Positions 33,399 to 45,043 are shown, numbered from the stretch's first letter. The stretch is DNA of 64,000 nucleotides from Welwitschia mirabilis (GCA_051453625.1 JBOZIK010000001.1:15717802-15781801); one strand, 5' to 3'. Notes: a model not told the origin generated them from the letters alone. Translations and numbers: made by a program.

Positions 33399-34405
33399 AT
33401 ATCTAGGGTATTTTTACTTTAGAATATCTCATGAGCCCTTGACAGGTTCTTAAAGAAGTTTGAGAAGAAACTTGTTTACCAAGAAAGGCCTATTACTTCT
33501 AAAGAGCTAAGAGAACTTCAAAATCTAGTAAGCATTTGGAATGATCTTGATCTTTTCTACTTTCTTGATGTATCAGAGCCATCTTACCCTTTCTTTACTA
33601 GGATGTTTTATTGAAATACCTCTTTTGATGTTGATTCTTCTATCTTAATAATCCTTGTTTTGGCGAAGAGAATTAGGATTACTAAGATCTCATACTTCCA
33701 TTACAAATATCTCTTAAGGAGATTATGAGGAGTTCTAGCCCCTTCGTGACTCCATGAAGGACAAAACAGAGATTACCAGGGAGCTCTGTGGTAAGTTTTT
33801 TTTGTGGAAAATTACCCTCTCCACCTCCTATCTTACCCATAATTATAAGTTTTTACATTTAATTTTTACTTATAATTTCTTACCTTTGGCAGGTCATTGT
33901 GATGAGACCTTCAACTATAGATATTTTTTATTATATTTATTAGGAATTGGGCATTCTATTGATGCTCTTGCCATTATGTTGAAAAATATAGTCTCTTAGT
34001 TAGAATATTACAAGACTAGGGATCTTCCTTATTCTATTTTGATTAGCAATATTTTTCACCATTTCAAAGTCTAGTTGTATCCAAAGTTAGAAACCCTAAC
34101 CCCTATATTAACCATTAGGTATGAAACCTTATCTTGCATGCATATTTTGTTAGATCTAAGGAATATTTCAAGTCTCCTTCTCTAAAGTAAGCCTCCCCTG
34201 AAGAGACTCTTTCATACTTGAATAGGATAGATTCTCATACTAGGCATATGAAAGAATCTCTGCTCATAGTAGGGTATGAGATAGCTAATACTTTTGAGGA
34301 AGCTCATATCTTAGAATAAAAGGTAGCCAAAAAAACAAAGAGGAAGAAGAATACCTAGACTCTGAATAAGAATTTGAGAAGGAGGAAGAAGAAGAATCTG
34401 ATTAA
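33399..34405 (+). pseudogene. Copia-A third ORF, copy 2
   Basis: Starts after a 100-N gap at the equivalent of 31406 and follows copy 1 closely to the acidic tail EEEEESD at 34405. An 81-codon stretch is open (33754-33999), including LTHNYKFLHLIFTYNFLPLAG and FNYRYFLLYLLGIGHSIDAL. It shares several of copy 1's stops, for example in the FY-N region, so those predate the split of the two copies. Function unknown, as for copy 1. Confidence 0.65.
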
Positions 34406-34889
34406 GATCTTATCTTCTTTGTTGTTTTCATGTTGTGCTTATTTATCTTTATTTTTCTCTCCTTTGGCATTAATGTCAAAAGGGAAAGAAATAGTTAGTT
34501 GTATTTTCAGCTTTTATCATATGATATCAAACATTATTAGTTATTTTCAGTAGTACTTCTTAGTTTTTATTAAGTTGTAATTGCTTTTGATTAGCACTTG
34601 TTATTGTACTGCTTAATATTAAGTAATAGAAGTGCATTTGGTATTGTGTTTGTCTTATTTATTTAATGCACATTTAATTTATCATGAATGATAACTTTTA
34701 TCACACTTATTAATGAATATTACATGTCTCATGAATTATACTTTAAATTTTTTATATTTATTACTCTTATTAAAAACCCTTTATAAATTTTTTACATGCT
34801 TAATCCTCTTTTACAGATCTAATGGGCATTACCTGAGGGGGATCTTTGTCAATTAATATTTTTAACTAAGTATAGTTTGTCATTAATGT
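34406..34889 (+). other. Copia-A 3' untranslated region, copy 2
   Basis: Holds GGCATTAATGTCAAAAGGGAAAG (34468 region), a second purine-rich tract resembling the true polypurine tract, then AT-rich sequence and GAGGGGGATC near 34836. No coding frame. Confidence 0.5.
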
Positions 34890-34901
34890 CAAAGGGAGAG
34901 A
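34890..34901 (+). promoter_or_regulatory. Copia-A polypurine tract, copy 2
   Basis: CAAAGGGAGAGA is one base before the LTR start TGTTGAGTTATAA at 34903, giving the clearest LTR boundary of this family. Confidence 0.85.
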
Positions 34902-34902
34902 T

Positions 34903-35085
34903 TGTTGAGTTATAATTTTCCAAGTTGATGTTAAACTAATATTTTCTATGTAGCAAAACATATTGTAGCTTTTACAAAAAATATTAATCCTTATAGCTCA
35001 ATAACTAAAATCTTTTATCACAAACCTTATATGAACTTGACAAGTTTCATATCCTCAAAGAAGTCAATCAAGTCCCTAAAGGGTT
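34903..35085 (+). repeat. Copia-A 3' LTR, first part
   Basis: Begins TGTTGAGTTATAA and matches the 5' LTR, including ATGAACTTGACAAGTTTCATA. Its last 29 bases (35057-35085) are identical to 35653-35681, so the true continuation is at 35653 and the piece between is misplaced. Confidence 0.8.
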
Positions 35086-35185
35086 NNNNNNNNNNNNNNN
35101 NNNNNNNNNNNNNNNNNNNNNNNNNNNNNNNNNNNNNNNNNNNNNNNNNNNNNNNNNNNNNNNNNNNNNNNNNNNNNNNNNNNNN

Positions 35186-35552
35186 TTATATTTATTGCTC
35201 TTATTAAAAACCCTTTATAAATTTTTTACATGCTTAATCCTTTTTTACAGATCTAACGGGCATTACCTGAGGGGGATCTTTGTCAATTAATATTTTTAAC
35301 TAAGTACAGTTTGCCATTAATGTTAAAGGGAGAGATTGTTGATGTTAAACTAATATTTTCTATGTAGAAAAACATATTGTATCTTTTACAGAAAATATTA
35401 ATCCTTATAGGACAATAACTAAAATCTTTTATTACAAACCTTATATAAACTTGACAAGTTTCATATCCTCAAAGAGGTCAACCAAGTCCCTAAAGAGTTA
35501 ACCAAACCTAAATCATAAAGTATTAAAAATAGATTATAGAGAAGTCGATTGG
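35186..35552 (+). other. Misplaced contig: alternative Copia-A 3' UTR/LTR copy
   Basis: Repeats 34751-35085 with a few substitutions and a deletion of about 20 bases just after the LTR start (35337). It includes its own polypurine tract at 35325-35335. It has 100 N on both sides and interrupts an LTR whose flanks overlap exactly, so it is best read as an allelic or paralogous contig inserted during scaffolding. Confidence 0.7.
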
Positions 35553-35652
35553 NNNNNNNNNNNNNNNNNNNNNNNNNNNNNNNNNNNNNNNNNNNNNNNN
35601 NNNNNNNNNNNNNNNNNNNNNNNNNNNNNNNNNNNNNNNNNNNNNNNNNNNN

Positions 35653-36764
35653 AAAGAAGTCAATCAAGTCCCTAAAGGGTTAACCAAACCTAAATCATAA
35701 AGTATCAAAAATAGATTATAGAGAAGTCGATTAGATTCTAGAGGAGTCAATTAGACTTGAGAATTAAATTTATCACATTTAAATAATAAGGAGTTAATTG
35801 GATTACAGAGGGATTGACTAGACATGGAGTAAAATGTTTTCATTCTTTGTCATCAAGGGGTTGATTAGATTTTTTTGGGGTTGAGTGGACCTAGGCCATA
35901 AATACTATTTTGCAATTTTCTAGATATGACATCGACTGGATCCTTAAGGGGTTAATCAAACATGGAGCTGTAAGAAAACTAGATCAACCAGAAGAAGATG
36001 AGGGCAACCAACTTCAATGACAGTACTAGAAGGAGTCAATTGGACATTTTGAGTAGTTGACTAACTGTGATGGAAATGGGATTTTTCTAGTCATTTAGAC
36101 ATCCATTTTTATTTGTTTAAGAATATTTTCACTTGTAAAGCCCTAAAATGCTTCTCTTATATATTTGCTAACATTCAAAATTATTAAACCAGCTTTTGTA
36201 TCACAGTTGAATATCTTTTGACGAGCTTTTACACTACTCGTTGGTACATCTCATATCTAATCAAAGAAGAATAGATATCTTTTGTTATCATTTGTAATTG
36301 ATCAATTAGTTGCACTATACATTCGAGGATTGTAAAATCATCTTAAATAGTATAGCAATATTATTGTAGAACTTCATATATAGTGGAATCTATGCATTAT
36401 GACATGTTATTGTCATCACATAGCATTCTCTCTAAAGGTTGAAACTGAGCCTCTGAAAAGTCTGATTACAAAGGTTACAGATGAACCTAGAATACTTGGA
36501 AAGTGATTAACGAAGATCAAAATCAGAATTGGATAAAATTTGATCATCAAGATTGGAGTAAGATATTTCTTAAATCACTATAAATCCTGTGTCAATCTAC
36601 ATTTATAATTTTGTGTTCTTAGCTATTTAGTTTCAAATTATTTTTTATTCTCATTTGCATAAAAATTTTAGTTTTTAATACTTGTGAAGATAGCTTGTAA
36701 ATTTATTTATTTAATTTTTAATCCTATTCCTCTCCTCCCTTCCTCTAGGATTCTAGACCCTTCA
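35653..36764 (+). repeat. Copia-A 3' LTR, second part
   Basis: Continues from 35085 through a 29-base identical overlap. It carries GTCGATTAGA/GTCAATTAGA motifs to about 36070 and ends ATTCTAGACCCTTCA, matching the 5' LTR end at 24803. Copia-B LTR sequence resumes directly after. Confidence 0.8.
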
Positions 36765-37086
36765 AGGTTTACTTTTAGTATAGATGTCTTAAAACCTCTA
36801 GATGTCTTTTGTTATGATTTAAGATTATCATCAGTGTAGATGTCTTCAAATATATATCATAGATATATTTTACATTGTAGATGTCTATGGTTAATCTTAT
36901 CCATTCTTGATAAATCTCTTGAGAATATCTTATGTTATGCCTTAGAAACTAATTTTTGCTAACTATGATCTTTGCTTGCATTTGAATTATTTTACCAATT
37001 TGAGAGATATTTTTAGTACCATATCTACACACTAAAAAAATTATATTTGATAACTAGAATTATTAAAACTTGGATTTTTTTCAATA
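36765..37086 (-). mobile_element. Copia-B LTR, right part (shared LTR)
   Basis: Resumes the LTR broken at 23540. It shares TCTATGGTTAATCTTAT, the CTCTTGAGAATATCTTA block and GCCTTAGAAACTAATTTT with 47470-47560. The outer end TTTTTTCAATA is followed by the reverse polypurine tract. The first 70 bases after the insertion resemble the last 70 before it, so the LTR probably held tandem units here. Confidence 0.75.
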
Positions 37087-37100
37087 ATCTCCCCATTTTG
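37087..37100 (-). promoter_or_regulatory. Copia-B polypurine tract
   Basis: The reverse complement is CAAAATGGGGAGAT, directly before the LTR start TATTGAAAAAAATCC (decayed TGTTGA). This form is typical of SIRE-type elements and shows that internal Copia-B DNA lies to the right. Confidence 0.8.
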
Positions 37101-39440
37101 ATGATGTCTAAAACTTCACAGATCCTATTAGTATAAGCTCTAATAGTTATAATTAAGATAAAATAAATTAGAAATAAAGTAAGACCATAATACTACTTAA
37201 TATAAAAAATTTAGACCATCTAACTAGAGCATGAATTTTATCAAATAAAAAAATTATATAATTAAAAACATCACATGTAGTTACCAATATGTGATAACTA
37301 GAGTTAGTGCCAAAAGGTATATCATAATCATGATTAATATATAAACTAATAAAGATAATATAATAAGTTTTAAAAAACTAACAGTGATAAAATATAAGAG
37401 AACATCATGTGCCTACAAACTCAAAAGTAAGCATTAAAAATGATGTTACTTATGAGAGAATTCAATCAATATCTAAAATCCACTACCTCTAAGACTTATA
37501 CAAATTCCCTAATGAATTTGTCATGTTCTCACCCTTTTTAAATAGCATAAAAGTTCCTAACTACTAAGTGTAGAGTTACTAGTGTAATGATATTCACCCC
37601 TACATTATCATTATAATCATTACGATTACTAGTAGTGGAAGTTTGAATGGTGTAGAAAGAGGATGAAATAGGTGTTGGAGTGGGTCATTAATACACCTAC
37701 CTATGTAAGGATGTACATGGCCTTATGAGGCCTATTCCTTATATAAAAAGATGTCTAATAAGCAAGAGAAGTGTTAAATAAACTACCTATAGAAGTTAAG
37801 TGAAATAGAATCTAGATGATGGAGTAAAACTAAATGGCTAGGCATGAGTAGAAGGTGGTACTAGTAGTTGTAATAATAAGCAAGGTGGTGAAGGAGATAG
37901 TGATGATGAAGATGTCTAGGTAGGATGAAGGATAGGAAGACCACAATGAGGGTGAAAAAAGATGAGAGGCTCATAATTAGAATCATCTAAATCTACCTAA
38001 TGTTGTTGTACTAGAAGCTAGTTCTTCCCTTGAACTTATGATGTCCTCTCCTCTAACTAAGGATCAACTAAACCATTTGACTCCTCGGTGATACCTAAAT
38101 TAGAGATGGAGGCTCTTATGCCTTTAATTCCTTCTTAAAATCTAATCATATAGGAGTTCTTATATCCTTCCAATTATTGGCTAGTTCTTCCCCCTCACTA
38201 GCTATTTTTTTATGCTTTTTTAATTTCATTAAATTCTTTTCAATCTTTTCAATCATATTTTCTAAGGTATGAAGATCTTTCTTCAGTGAGGAAGGGAAAT
38301 GACACCCTATAAATTTTGATAATTAAAATGGTCTCTTAGGAATCTTTCTAATTGCCTTGACTAAACTAAAGCATGTCTCTTCTTATTAAACTTTAAGAGT
38401 GGTGTTTTTGGCCATATTAAATTCACCTGAGAAATTGAGATATTAATGTTGCTAATAATAAAATGAATTACACATTGATGATTTAAAGTTGGTCCTTAAT
38501 GAAATAATGTACTAATATTCATACACAGCATAAAACCAAGGTTAATATTAAAACTTGTGAATAAATAGTATATCATAAATTTGTAAATAAATTATAATAA
38601 CTATAACTGCTTTTTTTCCTAGAGCATTATAAAATAAAATTAAACTAAGAATATAAGAATCAAATATAATACCCTTGCACTCAACATTTTCATAAAAAAC
38701 CCATTTTATAATTGTTAAAAATGATTATACTTGAGTTACAGTCAAACTCTCTACCTATTCTATTTTTAAAAATATCTTAAAATGAATGCATAAATGGTTG
38801 AGATACATTCGAAGCATTAATTCCAAGTAAGATATTAATAATACTAAGTGATAAAAACAAAGAAGTACATCTAACTTAATCTTAAAGATATCAGTAAAGT
38901 CATATATATTATGGATGTTCGTGTGAGACTCATGCACTTTTGGATGTAGTATGCTTTGCTCAAGATGAATAATAATTTTCCATCTAGAAAAAGAAAAATA
39001 TGATGGTATCTAATCCTTCCTTTGCTTTTGAAATCAAGATTTCTTTTTATAATGATAGAATTTTTTTATCAAATATTTGAATCTTTTCTTTGGTAAATCA
39101 TTGTAAAAATAAGGCTTATACTAAGGTATTGCCTAATTCATGAGTAGGATCCTTACCTATGGTTAAGCCCAAGGCCTTTATTTTCATCATTATTAAGTAA
39201 TATAATAAGAATAAACAAAAAACCCTTAAGAAAATCTGATAGAAATACCCAAAAAAATTTACTTATAAAGAATATCCACATATTCTTGCCTACTATGAAG
39301 ACTTCTTCCATAACAAAGATGTCTATAGAAAGAAATCTAAGAAAAAGAGAGCTTATGAGCATATTCACAGAAATACCTACTTGGTAAAGGAGTGAAAATG
39401 AAATTTTTTAGTTTCTCTCACATTTAAAAGGAGCACTAGA
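37101..39440 (-). pseudogene. Copia-B post-pol region with possible third ORF
   Basis: About 2.3 kb lie between the motif cluster and the polypurine tract. On the minus strand, 38280-38560 reads, with stops, into segments loosely like the putative plant transposon protein domain (INISQFLR, YGQKHHS), followed by a lysine/glutamate-rich helix (LENMIEKIEKNLMKLKKHKK-like, 38200-38290) and an acidic/polar tail. This is the same place as the Copia-A third ORF, but much more decayed; no start codon can be chosen. Confidence 0.4.
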
Positions 39441-39770
39441 CCATAGCTTTTATTCATTTTTCAATTTTGGATTTATAGTATTAAAGACATCTATCCCTTG
39501 AAAGATGTCTAAAATGATAAAAATAGACATTTATGCCATAAAAGATGTTTATTTGTTAAAAATTTAAAGTTTTACTTAGAGATGGAAAAGACATTTACTA
39601 TCTCAAAGATGTTTAAAATGAAAAAATATCAAACATTTTTCTTGATAGCTAAAAGTCAAAGACATTTGCACCCTAAGATACATCTTTGTCATAGATGTTT
39701 GCATAGTAAATGACATATTTCCATTAAACATCTACATATTTAAAGATGTTTATCTTACATTCCTGAAAAC
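39440..39770. repeat. AGATGTCT/AGACATCT cluster downstream of Copia-B pol
   Basis: About ten variants of AGACATCT, AGACATTT, AGATGTCT and AGATGTTT in alternating orientation lie in the internal region just after RNase H. The motif is the one that fills the Copia-B LTR (23160-23530, 47060-47465). Spacing is about 20-40 bases. Confidence 0.65.
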
Positions 39771-39939
39771 TTCCAAATTTGTTATTACTGATTCATTATT
39801 AGAAAATTTTAACTTAGAAGTAATAAGATTGAAAGAAGTAAGATAATTTTATTTAAATAGAATACACAAGAAAATATTTAAGTATCTGTTATTATTATCT
39901 TAACTAAAAAAAATCATAAGTAAAGTGTTGTGTTAAGAT

Positions 39940-40460
39940 TATAGAGAGACTTCTTGTTAACTTATCTAATTGGATAAGGCCCAAACCCCATGTTCTCATA
40001 GAGACTGAAGAGCTTTTCTTCACTTAATTGCTTACTGAACACATTTGCTAGATAATCCTCCATCGTAATATATTCTAGTCTGATGTCTCTATTTTGAATA
40101 TTTTCTTGAAGGAAATGATGTTGGATATCAATGTTTTCTATCCTATAGTATTGAATAGAATTATTTAATATACTAATTGCACTCTTATTATCATAATAGA
40201 TTCAAATGTTCTCCATTATGAGTTTAAAATCCTTCAAGTTTACTTCATCTAAAGCACTTGTGTACAATAACTTTCAATAGTAATGTACCAAGATTTAGCA
40301 GTTGACAAAGTAGTTGAATTTTATTTCTTATTACTCCATGAGATCACCCATTATCCCAAGAGATAGCAATTTCCACTTGTGCTTCTTCTATCATCCCTGT
40401 AACATGCCTAATTTACATCATAATATCTAAATAGATCAAGGTAGGAGCCCTTTGAGTAAT
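39940..40460 (-). pseudogene. Copia-B RNase H remnant
   Basis: Minus-strand reading gives a family-typical YDNKSAISILNNS block (expected CDNxSAIxLxxNP), then IENIDIQHHFLQE and RDIRLEYI, and LANVFSKQLSEEKLFSL near the end at about 40010. All are RNase H C-terminal blocks of Copia pol. The N-terminal half (to about 40460) is broken, with CTTGTGCTTCTTC and CTACTTTGTC segments where the STAEAEY region would be. Confidence 0.75.
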
Positions 40461-41420
40461 AAAAGCTCCAATTAATAGTACCTTTTAAATAAAAAATTAT
40501 TATTTTAAAAATAGTTAAATGTGAATATATAGTATTATTTTAATAATAAGTACAAATCCCTATACTTAATAAAATATCTATTCTATGAGTAGTCAAGTAA
40601 AGTAGACTACCAATTATACCTCTATGTAGCTTTTAATCAGCCTTGTTACAATATTTACCTTTATCCAATTTTGTGCATTGGATCATAAGTATATATTTTG
40701 GCTTAAAATCCTACAACCCATATTTGACTAATAAATTCTTAATATACTTAATTTAATAAATTAATATACCTTATTTGTATTACACAACTTGTAAACCCAA
40801 GAAATTTCTTAGTTCTCTCATGAGGCTTATTTCAAATTCATCATGCATGATCTTGACAAATTTCTTGCATAATAATTAATTACTAGTATCAAATATAATT
40901 TTGTATACATAAATTTGCATAATAGTAAAGTCTTTACCATTTATTTTTATAAAGAATATGATATCAGATGTACCTCTTTGAATCCATTTTCCATGAGGTA
41001 TTCTAAAAGCCTTTCACACCATGCTTTAGGAGCTTACTTAAGTCCATACAGAGTCTTTTGTATGCTATAAACGTAATTTAAGTTATAAGAATTACTAAAA
41101 CCTTTAGATTTCTTAACATACACCTCTTCTTATGGTACTTCATTCAAAAAGGCATTCTTGAAATCCATTTGGTAGAGTTTGAAATCCTTGGTACATGTAA
41201 AATCTAAAAGAATCCTAATTAATTTCATTTGTGCTACTGATATAAAGGTCTATTTGAAATTAGTCCCTTCTTATTGGTTGTATCCTTTTACTACCCACCT
41301 TTCCTTGTTTCTTATAATATTTTCATTCTTATGTATCTTATTCCTGAAAACCCATTTTTTTTCTATTATTGGTCTATCTAATGGTCTTATAATAAGGTTT
41401 TAAAGATTACATCTTTTAAA
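40461..41420 (-). pseudogene. Copia-B reverse transcriptase remnant
   Basis: Minus-strand landmarks: YQMDFKNAFLNE followed by EEVYV (about 41105-41175), and FTIMQIYVYKIIFDTSN then EISLMRELRNFLGLQ (about 40795-40930). The catalytic YVDD reads YVYK at 40900-40911, so both aspartates are gone. Frame breaks and stops are frequent. The N-terminal DETFAPVAR-type block is barely traceable near 41230-41420. Confidence 0.8.
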
Positions 41421-42610
41421 CTAGTCCAGATCTTCCTGCATAGCTATCATTCAATGTTCATCATCTCCTTCCTCATTGAAGTTCTTAAGTTCCACTAAAG
41501 AAATGTAGGCTCTAAATCCACAAAACTTTTTAGTATGACTTCTTGTTTTCACACTATCATAAAGACTACCAATTATATTACTAGTTAAGTAACTCCTTTT
41601 TAGCTTGATCATTTATAAGGATATCTATTTTTTAAGATATTCTTCCTTCTTTTCTTTATTAACTAATTGTATAGGTGGGTTGTTAGTGGTGTGTTCTATT
41701 TATAAGGATAAATATGCATCCTACATACAAATAGATGTTTAGTTAGTATCATCAATTTTAACATTTATAGTTTTCTCTACCTCTTATGTTCTCTAATTGA
41801 ACACTTAGTATACTTTACTATCCATTGAAGATCTAAGAAAAATACCTTCATCAATTTGGAAATTAAAATTTCTAAGATAATATTTTTATCTAAGATAAAA
41901 CATTTTATACCAAACACATTAAAGTAACTTATTATAGGTTTAGTACTAGACTAAAGCTCATATGGAGTTTTAGTTATAAAACATCTTATTAGAGCTCTAT
42001 TAGAAATGTTTAGAGTAGTGTTAATAGCGTCTACCTAGAAATGATAAGAAATCCCTTGGTCTTGCATCATTGTTTTATCCATCTTATCTAAAATCTAATT
42101 TTTCTTTTGTCTACTCCATTTTTTTATGGTGTTCTTAGAGCTAAGAATTAGTGATGAATGTCAAATTACTCACAAAAGTTCCTAAACCTTGTATTCTTGA
42201 ATTTTTATACTATTGTTACTCCTTATAGTTTTGATCTTGTATCCTCTCTATTTATGTAATCTGATATACAACTTAGAAAATATGTTAAAGGTCTTACCCT
42301 TATGTGTAAGGAAGGCCATCCATATAAAATAATGAAAATCAACTATAATTAAATAATACCTTTTCTTACTAAGAATTTTAGTAGGAGATGGACAATAATA
42401 TCAAGATATAAAATTCCAAAGAAAATGTAATAGAGATGGAATTTTTTTCCAACCAAACCTTATCCTTATTTGCATCCCTTGTGATAAGCTTTACAAAAGT
42501 AGTCATCAAAATTTTGTAATTTAAGAAGTCCTCTTACCATGTATTTTGAGGAGAGAATCTTAAGTAGGTCCTCGGTCACATGTCCAACCTTTCTATGCTA
42601 CATATTTGCA
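41421..42610 (-). pseudogene. Copia-B integrase and pre-integrase remnant
   Basis: Minus strand: HRKVGHVTEDLLKIL and MVRGLLKLQNF (42455-42600) are the pre-integrase block. FCEXFDIHH, LRTPXKNGV and then DKRK (42090-42190) form the end of the catalytic core; the expected Glu of the V-E-R-K site aligns with Lys. The downstream part (41480-42080) contains the usual Copia linker to RT in very decayed form. A 67-base stretch around 42280-42440 holds the rest of the core, without readable Asp residues. Confidence 0.7.
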
Positions 42611-42779
42611 TTACCTGTAGTAGTTAATAAATACTTAAAAGCTTTGTTAGAAATGTCTTACAAAGTAGTAACATACATATTTAATTTTATAAGACTAGCA
42701 AATAGAACCTTATTTGATTGAAATGCTTTTATAACATAATCATCTTTGATAAAAGTTATGGAAAAATTTGCATTACATA

Positions 42780-43030
42780 ATTAGATAATACTAAGCAAGT
42801 TAGATTACAAACCTTCAACATAAAATGCATCTTTTACCTTAGGTAGATTAACTCCACTAATAGCTTTAATACCTATGATAAGTGTTTTTGTGTTATCACT
42901 AAAAATAACCACATTTTATCTTACTTAACTAAGGAAGTGAAAATGGATTTATCACTTGTCATATATCTAGAGCATCTATTATTAATAGACTAATCATGTA
43001 TCTTTATAGCTTGAAATGCAACTTATTCTA
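42780..43030 (-). pseudogene. Copia-B protease remnant
   Basis: Minus-strand reading gives SINNRCSRYMTSDKSIF, matching the family block around the D-S-G active site with CSRHMTG after it. The triad is N-N-R at 42975-42983: GAT AGT GGA has apparently become AAT AAT AGA, three G-to-A changes. The protease is inactive. The remainder toward 42780 fits the protease C-terminal half with frameshifts. Confidence 0.65.
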
Positions 43031-43103
43031 AGAGAGCTATTCTTGATTTTAGGATTTGCATCNNNNNNNNNNNNNNNNNNNNNNNNNNNNNNNNNNNNNN
43101 NNN

Positions 43104-44800
43104 TGGCATCTTGGCATTGTTAACATACTATATTATACCAAACTTGTATGGATAATTAAATTTATAGTGACCACATTTATAATAGTAATAATAAGTAATG
43201 TTTTTAAAGAAAGTTTAATGCTCATACTTTATCTTATAGTTTCAGCTATTAAAAAGTGACATTGATATGCATATGAAAGCTTCATTGTATCTTAGGCTAC
43301 TTCTGTCATTGACACTTTTACATTGCCCAAGCATGATCTTTAATGTCTTATTTCTTTTGGGTAAATTTCTTATTAGTCTTCTTTCCATCTATAATTTCAT
43401 GTCTAATATTCTTAAATTCATATATTAGTTTGTTAATCTCAGCCCTAAGTATTGATTTTTCATTTTTAAATTTATTTGATGATTTCTTTTCTTACTCATA
43501 AGATAATTCATGATTGGGAACTAATTTCTTCATCTTAGAACATACTTTTTTTAGCTTAATAATTTCTTTATAAATTAGATCATACCTTTCTTAAATTATC
43601 ATATCTATTTTGTCTTTACTTTCTAAATCTTACTCATTATTTTCCTTTTTCTTATCACTTTAGGTATGAATGATGGCTATATAAGATAGGTGAGCTATCT
43701 CATCATCTGAAGTATCTACTTTTATGGCATTGTCATCTTTATTATAATCTATAAAGAATGAATTTTTTCCTTTCCTTTTTCTGTTGTTTTTTCTCATCTA
43801 ATACTTTAGAGCTAGAACTTTTTGAGGCTAAATGTTCGTATTCTCCATAAATCCCATATTCTAATATGGAAATATCATTCTTAAAAGAAGAATTAGAACT
43901 AAAAATAACTTACCTTTTGCTTGAATTCTAATGACTTCCTATAATCATTCTTTCTATTGTTCCTTCGGGAGAGGAGTCTCTTTATACACCTTGTGCTTAG
44001 AGAAATTCCTTCATCTACATCATCTTTTGAATCATCTACTTCTGAAACTTCTTTTAACTTTAATTTAAAAGTTTATCTTAAGCTTTTAATTATCTTAAGA
44101 GAAATGGATTTCTCTTTTACAATACTATCTTGAATGAAGTTCATTTCATGATCTATCAAAGAACTTTATAGTTCTTCAATCTTCATGTATTAAAATCTAT
44201 TACTTCTTTCATTATAGTTGTCTTTGGTCTATATTATAAAGTCAAGAATTTTAACACTTTCTAAATCATCTTAGCATTTAAAAGATCTTAACTAATTTTA
44301 CAAATGGCATTTACAATGTTGATAACTCTTGTAAAATATTTGTATACTCTTTCTTTATTATTAATTTTAATATTCTCAGACTAATTTGTTGAAATAAAAA
44401 GTTTTGATTATTTGACAATTGAGGTTTTTTCATATGTACCTTTTAAGACATCTCATATCTCTTTGATAGTTTTTCATTTGACTATTTTATTAAAATCTTC
44501 CATAATAAGGACTAAACATAGTAAATTCTTTGCTTTGAATCATACATGAAGACTACCTTATTTTGGTCTTACCATTTTCACCTAAGCTTGACCTATACGA
44601 GGGTGTTTTACATAGCATTTATAAAGTTTTTTATTGGCTCTATGTATCCATGTTTAATATTTTTCCAAATCTAAAACTCAAAATTCTATAAGTAAACCTA
44701 CATCCTAATCTTCTAATAGGCATAGTTTGATCATTGAAGAGTGGAGGTTTAACAAATGAAATCCTTTTCATAGTTCACTGAAGAATGTTACTCTTTCTTA
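43104..44800 (-). pseudogene. Copia-B gag remnant
   Basis: Begins just after the primer site and runs leftward. The N-terminal capsid region (44200-44800) is the same as at 20936-21545 and 45044-45800. A zinc-knuckle trace near 43150-43195 reads YYYYKCGHYKFNYP, with the first and last Cys changed to Tyr and the central CGH kept. A lysine/glutamate-rich segment lies between (43480-43800). A 41-N gap (43063-43103) separates gag from protease. Confidence 0.7.
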
Positions 44801-44810
44801 TGAGTATCCA

Positions 44811-44821
44811 CTTTAATACCC
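44811..44821 (-). promoter_or_regulatory. Copia-B primer-binding site, first version
   Basis: The reverse complement reads GGGTATTAAAG, decayed from TGGTATCAGAG (initiator tRNA-Met). The start of the LTR follows at 44824 and is cut by the 100-N gap at 44944. Confidence 0.65.
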
Positions 44822-45043
44822 CTTAAGGATCATTAAACTTAGAGGAAAGGGGTGAATGAGCTTTACTAAATAAAAAATTTAAATAACTAGTAGAACAAAA
44901 TCATAAGGAAAAAAATCTTGTTAATCTGTGTGGTTCCCTAGCCNNNNNNNNNNNNNNNNNNNNNNNNNNNNNNNNNNNNNNNNNNNNNNNNNNNNNNNNN
45001 NNNNNNNNNNNNNNNNNNNNNNNNNNNNNNNNNNNNNNNNNNN

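Larger units (their letters stand above)
23541..36764 (+). mobile_element. Copia-A: SIRE/Maximus-like Ty1/copia element
   Basis: A plus-strand element with LTR, primer site, gag, protease, integrase, RT, RNase H, an extra third ORF, polypurine tract and LTR. Copia order (integrase before RT), the TTGTTGAG LTR start after AAAGGGAGA and the long third ORF point to the SIRE/Maximus lineage. Gaps at 25238, 27194, 27534, 29222, 33299, 35086 and 35553 disrupt it, most with duplicated flanks. The 5-base flanks (ATTAG and AGGTT) do not match, so no target-site duplication is visible and the two ends may come from different copies. Confidence 0.8.
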
